NCBI RefSeq assembly: GCF_020075495.1
Contig: NZ_JABYQT010000016.1
Coordinates: 1-51,682, forward strand
Origin: Vreelandella aquamarina
GTDB lineage: Bacteria; Pseudomonadota; Gammaproteobacteria; Pseudomonadales; Halomonadaceae
Length of the DNA stretch: 51,682 bases
Direction: 5' to 3'
Part shown: positions 7,778 to 16,942 of the stretch, piece after piece
Layout of the letters: the number at the start of each line of letters is the position of its first letter
Numbering within the stretch: the stretch's first letter is position 1
Position numbers and translations under genes: made by a program
The notes under the pieces: generated by a model
Database searches by the model: none
What the model saw: only the letters and a program-made list of their open reading frames with translations
What the model was told of the DNA's origin: nothing

Positions 7778-8868
7778 GCATTCGCTTAGAGAATATTTCC
7801 AAGCACTTCGGCACCACGCAGGCCCTCGAGCCTGTCAACCTGGATATTCATGAAGGCGAGCTGGTCGGTCTGCTGGGCCCTTCCGGTTCCGGCAAGACCA
7901 CGCTTTTACGCATCATCGCCGGCCTGGAAAGCGCAGACCGCTCTGCCAGGCCGGGCCGCATCCTGTTTGGCGAGCGCGACGTCACCCACGTGCACGTACG
8001 CGACCGGCGCATCGGCTTCGTGTTTCAGCACTACGCGCTGTTTCGCCATATGAGCGTCTTTGACAACGTCGCCTTCGGGTTGACCGTCATGCCTAGAAAG
8101 GAGCGCCCCTCAAGCGGCGAGATTCGTGCGCGCGTGTTTCGCCTGCTTGAAATGGTCCAGCTCGAGCACCTGGCCAAGCGCTACCCGGCCCAGCTTTCCG
8201 GCGGCCAGCAGCAGCGCGTCTCGCTAGCCCGTGCGCTTGCAGTCAAGCCGGATGTATTGCTGCTGGACGAGCCGTTTGGCGCGCTGGATGCCAAGGTGCG
8301 CCAGGACCTGCGCCGCTGGCTGCGCCGCCTGCATGGCGAACTCAACTTTACCAGTGTGTTTGTCACCCACGACCAGGAAGAGGCGCTCGAGCTTTCTGAC
8401 CGGGTGGTCGTGATGAGCAACGGGCGCATCGAGCAGATCGATGCGCCGGATACGCTCTATCGCGCGCCCAGAAACCGTTTCGTGTTCGAGTTTCTGGGTG
8501 ACGTCAATCACCTGGAAGGCAGCGTGCGTAATGGAGTATTGACCTGCGGAGATGCCTATCTACACGTCAACCTGCCCGACGGCGCCGAAGAGTTGCTGCT
8601 GCGTCCGCATGAGGTACGCCTGGCCGAGCAGCCAAGCGATACCTGCCATTTGCCGGTCGTGGTGACGGCCATTTCACCGGTAGGCGCCGAGGTTCGCGTC
8701 GAACTTGAAGCCGACTGGCTGGCCAAGCCCTGGCTTGCCACCGTGCGTCATGCAGATTTCGAGCGTCTGGGCATGAAGCGTGGCCAGCATCTTTATGCCC
8801 ACCCGCGCCAATGGCACAGATTCAACGACCAGATGCAGCCTGCAGCCCAAGCCACGCGCGCCGCGTAG
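7774..8868 (+). CDS. cysA: sulfate/thiosulfate ABC transporter ATP-binding protein CysA
   Basis: Cytoplasmic ATPase of 364 residues that powers sulfate uptake as a dimer on CysT-CysW. Walker A GPSGSGKT is at 35-42, the Q loop FVFQHYALF near 83-90, the signature LSGGQQQR at 141-148, Walker [13 protein letters not shown] from 161, and the H loop [10 protein letters not shown] after it. The C-terminal 120 residues form the regulatory TOBE-type domain. The ATG at 7774 overlaps the cysW stop and has GGGAGGTG before it; an upstream in-frame ATG at 7744 lies within cysW and is unlikely. No terminator is obvious in the 119 bases that follow. Confidence 0.96.
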   Translation: MSIRLENISKHFGTTQALEPVNLDIHEGELVGLLGPSGSGKTTLLRIIAGLESADRSARPGRILFGERDVTHVHVRDRRIGFVFQHYALFRHMSVFDNVAFGLTVMPRKERPSSGEIRARVFRLLEMVQLEHLAKRYPAQLSGGQQQRVSLARALAVKPDVLLLDEPFGALDAKVRQDLRRWLRRLHGELNFTSVFVTHDQEEALELSDRVVVMSNGRIEQIDAPDTLYRAPRNRFVFEFLGDVNHLEGSVRNGVLTCGDAYLHVNLPDGAEELLLRPHEVRLAEQPSDTCHLPVVVTAISPVGAEVRVELEADWLAKPWLATVRHADFERLGMKRGQHLYAHPRQWHRFNDQMQPAAQATRAA

Positions 8869-8987
8869 CCATTTGGCCGGGTCGACCACGCATTGCTGGC
8901 GTTTTGCATGTAACAGCGGCATAGTTTACGCACCCGGTTGTAGACACAAACCGTTGTTGGAACAGATCGTTATCACGGAGAAAAATC

Positions 8988-9581
8988 ATGCTTCGGCGCC
9001 ACTTCTTACGTCTTTCAGGAGCGCTTGTAGCAGGCGCTCTATTAGCAGGCTGCTCAAGCCCGCAGTATCTTCAGTTGAGCCCCGAGCGCAGCGCCGCCGT
9101 TCCGCAAACCGGCTCTGGCCAGCAGGTAACGGTCGTCGCCGTCGATGGCCGTGAGCGTGAAGTGATCGGCACCCGTTCAGGTGGCAACATGTCGACGGCG
9201 CAGATCACCGTCAACAGCCACGAGTTGATTCCGCGGCTTCAGGCCGAAGCCGAGCGCGCGGTGCGCGAAATGGGCTTCAACCCGACCACCGAGCAGGCAC
9301 AAAACCGCCCCACGCTGACCCTCGAGCTCGCCAGCCTGCACTATGGCCAGGGCGACAGCGGCCAGCCGCTGGTGGATGAGGCGCGTCTTGAAGGCGTCTT
9401 CAGGGCGATAGCCAAGAACAAGGGAACAACCTATACCGGCACCTACACATCGCGCCGCACCCAAGGGTACGCCGTCAAGCCCGGTGAAGACACCAATACA
9501 CGCATGCTGAACGATTTGCTCAGCGATGGGCTCAACCGGGCATTCAGTGATCCCGAACTGGGTCGCGTGCTGGCCCGCTAG
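8988..9581 (+). CDS. YajG-family outer-membrane lipoprotein
   Basis: A 197-residue lipoprotein with lipobox LLAGC and lipidated Cys22; Ser follows Cys, so outer-membrane sorting by Lol is expected. The mature part (LQLSPERSAAVPQTGSGQQVTVVAVDGRE, TLTLELASLHYG, RMLNDLLSDGLNRAFSDPEL) matches the general pattern of YajG, a conserved lipoprotein of unknown function. The ribosome site is CACGGAG at good spacing. It stands alone after cysA with its own 119-base upstream gap, and converges on tpm across a hairpin. Confidence 0.82.
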   Translation: MLRRHFLRLSGALVAGALLAGCSSPQYLQLSPERSAAVPQTGSGQQVTVVAVDGREREVIGTRSGGNMSTAQITVNSHELIPRLQAEAERAVREMGFNPTTEQAQNRPTLTLELASLHYGQGDSGQPLVDEARLEGVFRAIAKNKGTTYTGTYTSRRTQGYAVKPGEDTNTRMLNDLLSDGLNRAFSDPELGRVLAR

Positions 9582-9591
9582 CCGTGCATGT

Positions 9592-9614
9592 GGGCCACGC
9601 TATTGGCGTGGCCC
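9592..9614. terminator. hairpin between convergent lipoprotein and tpm genes
   Basis: GGGCCACGC (9592-9600) pairs with GCGTGGCCC (9606-9614) around TATTG. It overlaps the last codons and stop of tpm. There is no T run on either strand, so any termination would be weak or Rho-assisted. Confidence 0.4.
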
Positions 9615-10232
9615 GCGCCGCTCAAGCGTCCAGACCGACTCCCTGCAACCCCGCTCATCGGGCTCACCACGCTCGAGCAGCGTTACCTGAAAATTGGCGG
9701 CAAAGAGTCTTTCTATTTCGATTGCGGGCACGCTGTAGGGCGGGCCCGCACCGTTATCAACGTGCTCGAGACTGACCAGAAGCCCCTTGGCCGCCGGCGG
9801 CACGAGCTGCGCCAGATGAAACGCATAGCGCTCGCGCGTGGCGGGCGGCAAGGCGATCAGCGACGCGCGATCGTAGAAAGCGCCTATTTCGGCCGCTTGC
9901 TGGATATGCAGGTGAAAGAAATCTCCACACCACAACTCCACACTACCCTGGCGCGAAACCTCGAATCCTGCCTGGGTATAGCGCGCGACCGCCACTTCAC
10001 GCTCGGCCAGGAACTGATCGATGGCTTCCGGCGCAAGCTCGATACCCAGTACCGGGTGGCCAACGTCGGCAAGCCAGCGCATATCCAGGCTTTTGCCACA
10101 TAACGGCACCAGCACCTTGGTGTCGGGCGCAACGTTCAGCTCAGGCCAGTACCGGGTAAGCGCTGGATGAGGGTGCTGCAAGTGAAAACCGATGCGCCCT
10201 TCTTGCCAGCGCGCTCGCCAGGAAGTGTTCAT
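9600..10232 (-). CDS. tpm: thiopurine S-methyltransferase
   Basis: A 210-residue SAM-dependent methyltransferase of the bacterial TPMT family. These enzymes methylate thiopurines, and in bacteria also selenium and tellurium compounds, which links them to tellurite/selenite detoxification. Visible landmarks are WQEGRIGFHL at the N terminus, the SAM-binding VLVPLCGKSLDMRWLA, LGIELAPEAI, and CGDFFHL followed by AFYDRASLIALP. It is transcribed leftward 24 bases after the SH3-domain gene, so the two are probably co-transcribed. Confidence 0.9.
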   Translation of the reverse strand: MNTSWRARWQEGRIGFHLQHPHPALTRYWPELNVAPDTKVLVPLCGKSLDMRWLADVGHPVLGIELAPEAIDQFLAEREVAVARYTQAGFEVSRQGSVELWCGDFFHLHIQQAAEIGAFYDRASLIALPPATRERYAFHLAQLVPPAAKGLLVSLEHVDNGAGPPYSVPAIEIERLFAANFQVTLLERGEPDERGCRESVWTLERRGPRQ

Positions 10233-10256
10233 AAGCCACCCATGCCTTGATGAGGA

Positions 10257-10892
10257 TCAGAACCAGCGGTCACGCTTTTTACGTCGACGCGGCAGGTGCG
10301 GCACGATCAGTCCCACCAGCAGCCCCGCTCCGGCCACTCCACCGCCGTACATGAAGTAACGCATCAACAGATCCTCTTCTTGAGTATCCAGGCGCGCCTG
10401 CAAGGCCCGCACTTGCTGACGCGACCGCTCGGCCTGGTTATCCAGCTCGTTGTTGCGCGCTTCAAGCTCGGCAATGCGCTGCTCGCGCACCTCCAGCGTC
10501 TCACTCATCGAAGAGGTGCGCTGCTCCCAGGTATCGTTGATGCCATCGAGCTCGGCAGTCAGCTCATCGACCCGCCCCTGGAGTTCCGGCAACTGCTGGC
10601 GGGCGCTGGGGGTTTCCTGAATCTCACTGGTCAGCACCCATACGGTATCGCCGCTTTGCCCACGCACGCGGGAATAGTCCCCGCTTTCTTCGAGCACCTC
10701 GACCTGTTCACCGGCTTTCAGAGTACCAACGATGCGATAGCCATCAGTAGGGCCGCTGCGCACATAAGTGCTCAGCTCATCGCTTACCCACGCCTGGTTG
10801 TCGGTTTGTGCCGTTGCCTGAACGCTTGCCATACTCAACAACACACCGGCAGCGGCGGCAACATAAGAAAAACGAAATTTATCTGCTTGCAT
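10257..10892 (-). CDS. SH3-domain, coiled-coil, single-pass membrane protein (TIGR04211/YgiM type)
   Basis: A 211-residue envelope protein of unknown function. The order is signal peptide about 1-29 (ending TAQA-like ATAQ), a bacterial SH3 domain about 34-92 (YVRSGPTDGYRIVGTLKAGEQVEVLEE), a long coiled coil about 98-170 rich in Glu, Gln and Arg, a C-terminal membrane helix about 176-198 (GGGVAGAGLLVGLIVP), and a very basic tail RRRKKRDRWF. This matches the TIGR04211 family, to which E. coli YgiM belongs. The periplasmic SH3 domain may touch peptidoglycan, but no partner is known. It lies between DUF1820 and tpm on the same strand. Confidence 0.85.
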   Translation of the reverse strand: MQADKFRFSYVAAAAGVLLSMASVQATAQTDNQAWVSDELSTYVRSGPTDGYRIVGTLKAGEQVEVLEESGDYSRVRGQSGDTVWVLTSEIQETPSARQQLPELQGRVDELTAELDGINDTWEQRTSSMSETLEVREQRIAELEARNNELDNQAERSRQQVRALQARLDTQEEDLLMRYFMYGGGVAGAGLLVGLIVPHLPRRRKKRDRWF

Positions 10893-10972
10893 GACGTCAT
10901 GTCCTGATCAAAAAAACGCTGCATGGCAGACGAGGCCACCAGCGCTTACAGCGTCGCGCCTGTCGTAGGCGC

Positions 10973-11302
10973 TTACCCTTCGCTACGCGGCGGTAGAGGA
11001 AAGGGACGAGGAAACTCAGCGACGCGGGCATCGCTTTTTACGGCTTTGAGAGGACCTTCGCGCTCCACCTCGTCAATGCGCACAATGGCATTGAGCGGCA
11101 GGTAGCTGCGCTTGACGCCCTCGAAGGTTCGCTGCAACTTTTCCGTTGCAGGGTCCACCACCACCCGCGACGCATCGTCAAAGACAAACTCCTCGACTTC
11201 AATAAAGCCCCAGAGTTCGCTTTGAAAAATCTCTCGAACGTATAAATCCCAAATTTCACCCTGCTGGTGAACCACCACCCGGTATATCGGCTTGGCCGCC
11301 AT
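10973..11302 (-). CDS. DUF1820 family protein
   Basis: A 109-residue soluble protein of unknown function. The core IYRVVVHQQGEIWDLYVREIFQS, LWGFIEVEEFVF, VVDPATEKLQ and FEGVKRSYLPLNAIVRIDEVE closely fits DUF1820, a small family conserved in gammaproteobacteria. There is no signal peptide, membrane segment or obvious catalytic motif. A GAGGA ribosome site lies about 10 bases before the ATG. It is the first gene of a leftward group with the SH3 protein (80 bases downstream) and tpm. Confidence 0.87.
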   Translation of the reverse strand: MAAKPIYRVVVHQQGEIWDLYVREIFQSELWGFIEVEEFVFDDASRVVVDPATEKLQRTFEGVKRSYLPLNAIVRIDEVEREGPLKAVKSDARVAEFPRPFPLPPRSEG

Positions 11303-11561
11303 CTTGGCCTATTCCTCTTGCCACTGGAACGTGAATCTTCCGGGCTAGCGTACCATAACCTGATCCACGGGACCTTAGGCGGCACGCCGCAAAGCGTGAA
11401 TAACCGCTGGCAGAAGACCTGATGATCGCCTCACTAGCCGTTCATGCGGGCGTCATGTCGTGTAAACAGTGGGTACGTTCTTGCGTTGATTTTCTGCCTG
11501 CCAGGGTATCCAGCCGCCGTCTAACACGGTATAACCGCGCTTTTAACTGACCCATGCCTTT

Positions 11562-12320
11562 ATGCAACGACTCGATCAACTGCTGGTCAGCCAGGGGCTG
11601 GCCAATTCGCGCACGCGGGCCCAGCGGCTTATTCGTCATGGCCGTGTGCACCTGGTGGACCCCTGGCGCGTACTGACCAGGGCGTCGGAAAAATGGCCGC
11701 TGGATACTCGCCTTGAAATCGAAGACGACCCCGAGGAGCGCTACGTTTCTCGCGCGGGGCTGAAGCTCGAAGGTGTGCTGAGTGTCCTGGCGCGTCGGCT
11801 GGATGGCCTGGGCGTGCTGGACGTTGGCCAATCCACCGGGGGCTTCACCGACTGCGCCCTGCACCATGGCGCCGCCCACGTCATTGGCGTGGAAGTAGGC
11901 CATGGTCAACTGGCAGACACCTTGCGCCATGACTCGCGGGTCACTTGCCTTGAAGGTCTCAATGCCCGGCACATGAGCACGGCCGCCTCGCTTATCGAGG
12001 CTATAGGCGCTCATCCGGTGGATATGGCGGTCATGGACGTCTCGTTCATATCGCAAACGCTGATTCTGCCCGAGATCGCCGCGCTGCTGCCCATAGGTGG
12101 CGAGCTGATCTCACTGGTCAAGCCCCAGTTCGAGCTGAGCCCCGGTGCACTGGATAAACGCGGCGTGGTACGCAACCCCGCCGACTACGCCGAGGTGGAA
12201 GCGAAGATTCGTCAAGCGTGCCATACCCTGAACCTGAAGATCGAGCACTGGCAGGAGAGCCCGATTACCGGCGGTGACGGCAATCGGGAGTTTCTACTGC
12301 ACGCCGTCAAGCATGCCTAG
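11562..12320 (+). CDS. tlyA: TlyA-family rRNA 2'-O-methyltransferase
   Basis: A 252-residue protein with an N-terminal S4 RNA-binding domain (about 1-60, RLDQLLVSQGLANSRTRAQ) and a FtsJ-like SAM methyltransferase domain. The SAM motif DVGQSTGGFTDCAL is near residue 86, followed by MDVSFIS and VKPQFELSP, and SRAGLKLEG carries the first Lys of the K-D-K-E tetrad. Known TlyA proteins methylate cytidine 2'-OH on 23S and sometimes 16S rRNA; a haemolysin role has also been claimed. The ATG has only a weak ribosome site. Its stop overlaps the stop of the convergent channel gene by three bases of a CTAG. Confidence 0.9.
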   Translation: MQRLDQLLVSQGLANSRTRAQRLIRHGRVHLVDPWRVLTRASEKWPLDTRLEIEDDPEERYVSRAGLKLEGVLSVLARRLDGLGVLDVGQSTGGFTDCALHHGAAHVIGVEVGHGQLADTLRHDSRVTCLEGLNARHMSTAASLIEAIGAHPVDMAVMDVSFISQTLILPEIAALLPIGGELISLVKPQFELSPGALDKRGVVRNPADYAEVEAKIRQACHTLNLKIEHWQESPITGGDGNREFLLHAVKHA

Positions 12321-15300
12321 CTGAGCGTTGGCGGCGGCAGGTGCTTGACGGACTGCACCTTGGCGGACTCGCCTTCGTCGCGGTGCAGCCATACGTCCAT
12401 CTGTTCGAACGCCACACGCACGCCGGCTTCCCGGAACAGCTCGTCCACCCGGCAGTTGACCTCGTCGGCGGCAAACAGGCGATCCACCAAGTCGTTGACG
12501 AAAATGCGCAGCTCGAAATTGAGACTATGCTGACCATAACTCAAGCAGAAGACCTGTGGTTCGGGGTCGGCCAGCACTCGCGCGTTCTCGTCGGCGGCCT
12601 GACGCAGCAGCGTATGCACCTTGGCAAGGTCAGAGCCGTGGGCAACGCCATAGGTCAGCACTACCCGAGTGACGTTATCCGACAGCGACCAGTTGATCAG
12701 CTGGTCGGTGACGAAGGTCTTGTTGGGAATGATGATCTCCTTGCGGTCGAAGTCGGTCACCGTGGTCGCGCGTATTCGGATGCGACTGACGGTGCCGTGC
12801 AAGTTGCCAAGCGTGATGGTGTCGCCGATACGAATGGGACGCTCGAAAAGAATGATCAACCCTGAAATGAAGTTGGCAAAAATCTCCTGAAGCCCAAAGC
12901 CAAGGCCCACGCTCAATGCCGCCACCAGCCACTGCAGCTTGTCCCAGGAAACCCCAAGCGTTGCCAGCGCCATGACCACGCCCGAACCCACGATCGCGTA
13001 AGAGAGCAGCGAACTGATGGCGTAAGCACTGCCCTGCTTGAGCGCGAGGCGCGACAGCACCATGACCTCCAGAAGCCCAGGCAGGTTGCTTGCCATGATG
13101 ACGGTCACCGCAATGATCAACAGCGCGGTAAACACATCGGAAATCGACAGCACGCTGTCAACCAGATCCCCCTCCTCGGCGTCCCACAGCGAGACGTGAT
13201 CGAGGTATCCAAGTACAGAGAGAAGATCCGACCAGACCAGGTATAAAAGCGTGCTGAAGCCGATCAGCAGAATCAGTTTGGAAAGACGCAGCGACTGGCT
13301 ATTGATCTTTTCCATGTCCAGCGGCGGCTCCTCCACCACCTCGAGTCCACCTTCGGCCCCCTCCTGCACCTGAGCCCGGCGACGGGCAAGCGCGCGGCGA
13401 TAGGCAAGCCGACGGGCAGCCACGGCAAGACTGCGCACTACCGTCGCCTCCACCACGATCCAAAGTCCCAGCAAGTACAGGGTAATCGCGAACCGTCCGA
13501 CCAGGCGTAGCGCCGTGTACTCATACCCCCATACGATCAGCCCTAGAAACACCAGAGGCACCGACGCCATGACAAGCCCCAGCATCAGGCGAAACAGGCG
13601 TACGCCAAAAAACGGGATATGCGAAAGGATCAGTTTCCCAAGCCACCAGCTCATGGTCAGAAGCCCGAGGGTTATCAACCCCAGGGCGACCGGACGCTGG
13701 GCCAGCGGGGTTTCCATCTGTCCCGACATGGCGGCAATCCCCACGACCGGCAGCAAGGCGATTCCCAACCCGCGCAGCAGTGAGCGAAGCCGCGCGTTAT
13801 ACCCAGTCGACCAGGTGAAGTGGCGCTCGGCCACGCCGTCGGGTACCAGCAGGCGACGCCCCCAGGCCACTACCGCCCAGCTCAACGACAGCTGCAACAG
13901 CGCAGGCGCAACACTATCGGCAAGCGACCCCTGTGCGGCCCGCAACCCGACACCGAGCCCGGCCAGCGCCAGCGGGCCAGGAATGGCCAGCAGCGCATTG
14001 AGCAGCACGGCCTTGGGAGTGTGCAACTGGGTGTCGCTTTTCAAGCGGCCGATCTGGGAGTGAATGAGCGCCAGCCGCCCTTTGATGCGCGGGCGCAAGC
14101 CCAGCAGCAGCAGGCTGAGAAGTACCAGGGGCGCGCCGTTGAGCATCTGCCACGAAAGTCCCTGCCAGCGGTTTGGCAAGATGGCTCGCCACTCGCCCTC
14201 ACGCCACTCCTGGCGCGCGTTGGCAGGCAATTGACGCAGCCAGTTGATATCCAGCGGACGGCTGTTGGCGACCCAGAACAGCTGTTCATCGATCGTTGCC
14301 CGCAACTCCTGCGTGGTGGTCAACAGCTGCTGTTGATTGAGCTGTAGCTCGATGGCGGCACTCAAGAGACTGCCGTAGGATTGCTCCAGCTGTTCGACCA
14401 GTTCACGGCGCGACTGGTAAAGCCGTGAAAGCGAGCTGACCAGCCCCGGAGTAACGTCGAGCCCGGCCTCTTCAAGGCGCTGGGTAGCCAGCCGCTCCCC
14501 CTGGCGCAACTGGTCGCGCTGACGAATCAGATCGAACTGCTTCAAGCGAAGATCGGCGATTTCATCCTGCAGGTCGCGGCGAGGCATGATCGAGGGCAGC
14601 GACTGGCGCTGCTCGCGCAGGATCCTGGACAGCAGCTGGCTGCCGCGAATGGCGTCGATCTGCTCGTTGAGGCTGCGCTGCAGCTGGCGAACATGGTCCA
14701 GCTGGCGCTGGGCCTCGATATTTTGACGCACGATGCTGTTGGCTCGGTCCGTGGCACGAAGCAGTTCCAGACTAAGCTCCTGATTGATCTGCTGGGCACG
14801 TAGCACCACCGGATGGCCTTCGGCAATCAGCGGGTCATCCCGTGCTGCATCGGCAATGGCCTGTTCGGACTGCAAGCGTCGCTGCCGGTCGATGGCACCC
14901 TGCAGGAGATTCAGCCTTTGCTCCTGGTGATCAATCTGCAGCGACAGCAGATCGCGGCGCTGCTGGGCCAGTTCACGCAGCCGGCTATTGGCGGAGAGTT
15001 CGCGCTGATTGAAGGCCACTTCACGCTCGGCCAGCGCACGCTCCAGGCGCATCTGGATCAACTGGGCATCGTTGGCCGCCGAGAGCTGGCGGTCGGCCAG
15101 CAGGCCTTCGCGCTCATCATACTGGCGGCGCAGCGTCTCGACGCGCTGCAGCGCATCGGAAATGGCCTGCTGGGCACGCTCCGGCAGGGTTTGCGCGGCC
15201 AGCAGCTGGGAGTTCACCTCGGCGAGCTGGCTTTGAAGCTGCTGAAGCTCGACCACTGCCCCGCCCTGCTGAGCCTCGAGTTCATCCAGCGGCGTATCCG

Positions 15301-15676
15301 ACAAGCTGTTGACCGACAGCTGCTGACTGTTGTCTTCGAGCTCGTTGAGTTCACGCTCGAGTTGTGACAGCTGCTCGGGCGCCTGCTCTACCCGCTGATT
15401 CAGGGCATCCAGACGTTCATTCATCGCGTCCAGGCGCTCGTAGGCCTGCAGGGCCGCACTCAGGGCACTCTTGTCCCGCGTCTGTTGCGCAGTGAGCTCA
15501 TCTTCCGGTGCCTCCAGCTCGGCTAGACGTGCAGCAAGCTCTTCCTGGGAAGGCACCTGATCCACGCCTGCCCCGGCAACGCTGCAAAAAGCTATCAATA
15601 GCCACAGTCCCAAAAGCCCTTTTACCACCCAGCTACCGGTCGTTCTCACCACGTTGGATATGCCCTCGACAGACAC
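12317..15676 (-). CDS. large mechanosensitive channel, MscK/KefA-like
   Basis: An 1119-residue inner-membrane channel, almost the length of E. coli MscK (1120). Order: a hydrophobic N-terminal signal (about 15-36), a long periplasmic coiled-coil region about 40-490 rich in Gln, Leu, Glu and Arg, several membrane helices from about 520 to 940, and the MscS pore domain. Near the pore helix are GLGFGLQEIFANFISGLIILFERPIRIGD in pieces and the beta domain RIRATTVTDFDRKEIIIPN. It opens on hypo-osmotic shock to release solutes, which matters for a halophile. The start is a GTG at 15676 with a weak ribosome site, so a slightly different start is possible. MscK versus other large MscS paralogues (MscM/YjeP) cannot be settled by eye. 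Confidence 0.9.
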   Translation of the reverse strand: MSVEGISNVVRTTGSWVVKGLLGLWLLIAFCSVAGAGVDQVPSQEELAARLAELEAPEDELTAQQTRDKSALSAALQAYERLDAMNERLDALNQRVEQAPEQLSQLERELNELEDNSQQLSVNSLSDTPLDELEAQQGGAVVELQQLQSQLAEVNSQLLAAQTLPERAQQAISDALQRVETLRRQYDEREGLLADRQLSAANDAQLIQMRLERALAEREVAFNQRELSANSRLRELAQQRRDLLSLQIDHQEQRLNLLQGAIDRQRRLQSEQAIADAARDDPLIAEGHPVVLRAQQINQELSLELLRATDRANSIVRQNIEAQRQLDHVRQLQRSLNEQIDAIRGSQLLSRILREQRQSLPSIMPRRDLQDEIADLRLKQFDLIRQRDQLRQGERLATQRLEEAGLDVTPGLVSSLSRLYQSRRELVEQLEQSYGSLLSAAIELQLNQQQLLTTTQELRATIDEQLFWVANSRPLDINWLRQLPANARQEWREGEWRAILPNRWQGLSWQMLNGAPLVLLSLLLLGLRPRIKGRLALIHSQIGRLKSDTQLHTPKAVLLNALLAIPGPLALAGLGVGLRAAQGSLADSVAPALLQLSLSWAVVAWGRRLLVPDGVAERHFTWSTGYNARLRSLLRGLGIALLPVVGIAAMSGQMETPLAQRPVALGLITLGLLTMSWWLGKLILSHIPFFGVRLFRLMLGLVMASVPLVFLGLIVWGYEYTALRLVGRFAITLYLLGLWIVVEATVVRSLAVAARRLAYRRALARRRAQVQEGAEGGLEVVEEPPLDMEKINSQSLRLSKLILLIGFSTLLYLVWSDLLSVLGYLDHVSLWDAEEGDLVDSVLSISDVFTALLIIAVTVIMASNLPGLLEVMVLSRLALKQGSAYAISSLLSYAIVGSGVVMALATLGVSWDKLQWLVAALSVGLGFGLQEIFANFISGLIILFERPIRIGDTITLGNLHGTVSRIRIRATTVTDFDRKEIIIPNKTFVTDQLINWSLSDNVTRVVLTYGVAHGSDLAKVHTLLRQAADENARVLADPEPQVFCLSYGQHSLNFELRIFVNDLVDRLFAADEVNCRVDELFREAGVRVAFEQMDVWLHRDEGESAKVQSVKHLPPPTLS

Positions 15677-15817
15677 CAGAAACCCGCTGAAACGGAAATA
15701 GCCGCCATTGTCAGGCGTTCCATCGAGAAGCGCAATGAACAGCAGTTGACTTAAGCGCTCAGCGTGTATAGAAACATCCCTGAAAACTGTTCTCCCTCCT
15801 ACTTGCGAGCCACTTAG

Positions 15818-16849
15818 ATGGTTATCCGAAAACTGCTGTGTGTAAGTTTGCTGACGTTACTGAGCGCCGAGACGCTGAGCAGCGCCGCCCTGGCCGACTC
15901 CAAGGACGAGATCGAGGCACGTATCCGTGAGCTCAACAGTGAGCTCTATCAACTTCGCCAACAACTCAACGACACTGCTGCGTCCGACGCTTCTCAGGAC
16001 AGCACGGTGTTCGGCTTGCAGCCTGAAGAGATCGCTCGCGAAGACCTCAACGAGCGTCGCCAGCTGGAGCAGGAATCCACGCGTAATCCGTTTGCGATTA
16101 CCACGCACCGTACCAACTACCTGTTCCCGGTCAGCTACAACTCCCGGCAGAACGAGGCGAACTTCAGAAATGTGACGACCGCTTCGTCGCCGGACAGCAA
16201 TGAAGTCAAGTTTCAGCTGAGTGTGAAGGTCAATCTTGCCGAAGACATCTTTGGTGAAGTGGGCGATGTCTATTTCGGCTACACCCAGCGCAGCTGGTGG
16301 CAGGCGTATAATACGGATGCCTCCTCGCCGTTCCGGGAAACCAACTACGAACCGGAAATCTTCATTGATTTCGACAATGCCTGGAGCGCGCTGGGCTGGG
16401 TCAACACGCGTAACCGTGTCTCCTTCAACCATCAATCAAACGGGCGTTCGGACCCGTTGTCGCGCAGCTGGAACCGCGTTTACCTGGAAAGTACGTTCCA
16501 GCGTGGCGATTGGGCGCTGACCCTGGCGCCGCACTGGCGTATTCCGGAGTCGGCAAACGATGATGACAACCCGGATATCGAGCGCTACATGGGCTATGGT
16601 GACGTTCGCCTGTCCAAGCGACTGAACAATAACCATGAAGTCAGCGCCCAGTGGCGTGGCAACCCGAGTGCCGACCACCACGGCACCCAGATTGACTACA
16701 GCTGGCCTGCCTTTTACAACCTGCGCGCTCACCTGCAGTACTACTACGGGTACGGGGAAAGCATGATCGACTACGATAACCGCGTGCACCGCCTGAGCAT
16801 CGGGTTCAGCGTGAATCCGCTCTTCAGTGCCACGGGGCTCAACCGCTGA
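15818..16849 (+). CDS. pldA: outer-membrane phospholipase A (OmpLA)
   Basis: A 343-residue outer-membrane beta barrel that hydrolyses phospholipids misplaced in the outer leaflet. A signal peptide covers about 1-26 (ending ALA). The catalytic set is clear: His205 and Ser207 in NHQSNGR, then Asn219 in SRSWNRVY, with the calcium-site SDPLS between. Alternating aromatic strands and a C-terminal strand near RLSIGFSVN fit the barrel. Between the signal and barrel lies a charged helical stretch (about 28-50, IEARIRELNSELYQLRQQL), unlike E. coli PldA. The ribosome site before the ATG is weak. It is divergent from the channel gene. Confidence 0.92.
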   Translation: MVIRKLLCVSLLTLLSAETLSSAALADSKDEIEARIRELNSELYQLRQQLNDTAASDASQDSTVFGLQPEEIAREDLNERRQLEQESTRNPFAITTHRTNYLFPVSYNSRQNEANFRNVTTASSPDSNEVKFQLSVKVNLAEDIFGEVGDVYFGYTQRSWWQAYNTDASSPFRETNYEPEIFIDFDNAWSALGWVNTRNRVSFNHQSNGRSDPLSRSWNRVYLESTFQRGDWALTLAPHWRIPESANDDDNPDIERYMGYGDVRLSKRLNNNHEVSAQWRGNPSADHHGTQIDYSWPAFYNLRAHLQYYYGYGESMIDYDNRVHRLSIGFSVNPLFSATGLNR

Positions 16850-16875
16850 TGCAGGGGAACCAGTCAAAATCATGC

Positions 16876-16903
16876 TTGTCTATGCGTTATCGGCTGCTAT
16901 GCT
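16876..16903 (+). promoter_or_regulatory. candidate promoter, sigma-S-like -10, for DUF883 operon
   Basis: TTGTCT (16876-16881) and TATGCT (16898-16903) are 16 bases apart and each match the sigma-70 consensus at four of six positions. The -10 is preceded by C, giving CTATGCT, close to the sigma-S preference CTATACT. E. coli elaB and yqjD are sigma-S regulated, which makes this plausible. Confidence 0.42.
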
Positions 16904-16942
16904 GATATAGGTTAAATCATTCATTCGTCAAAGGAAGACACA

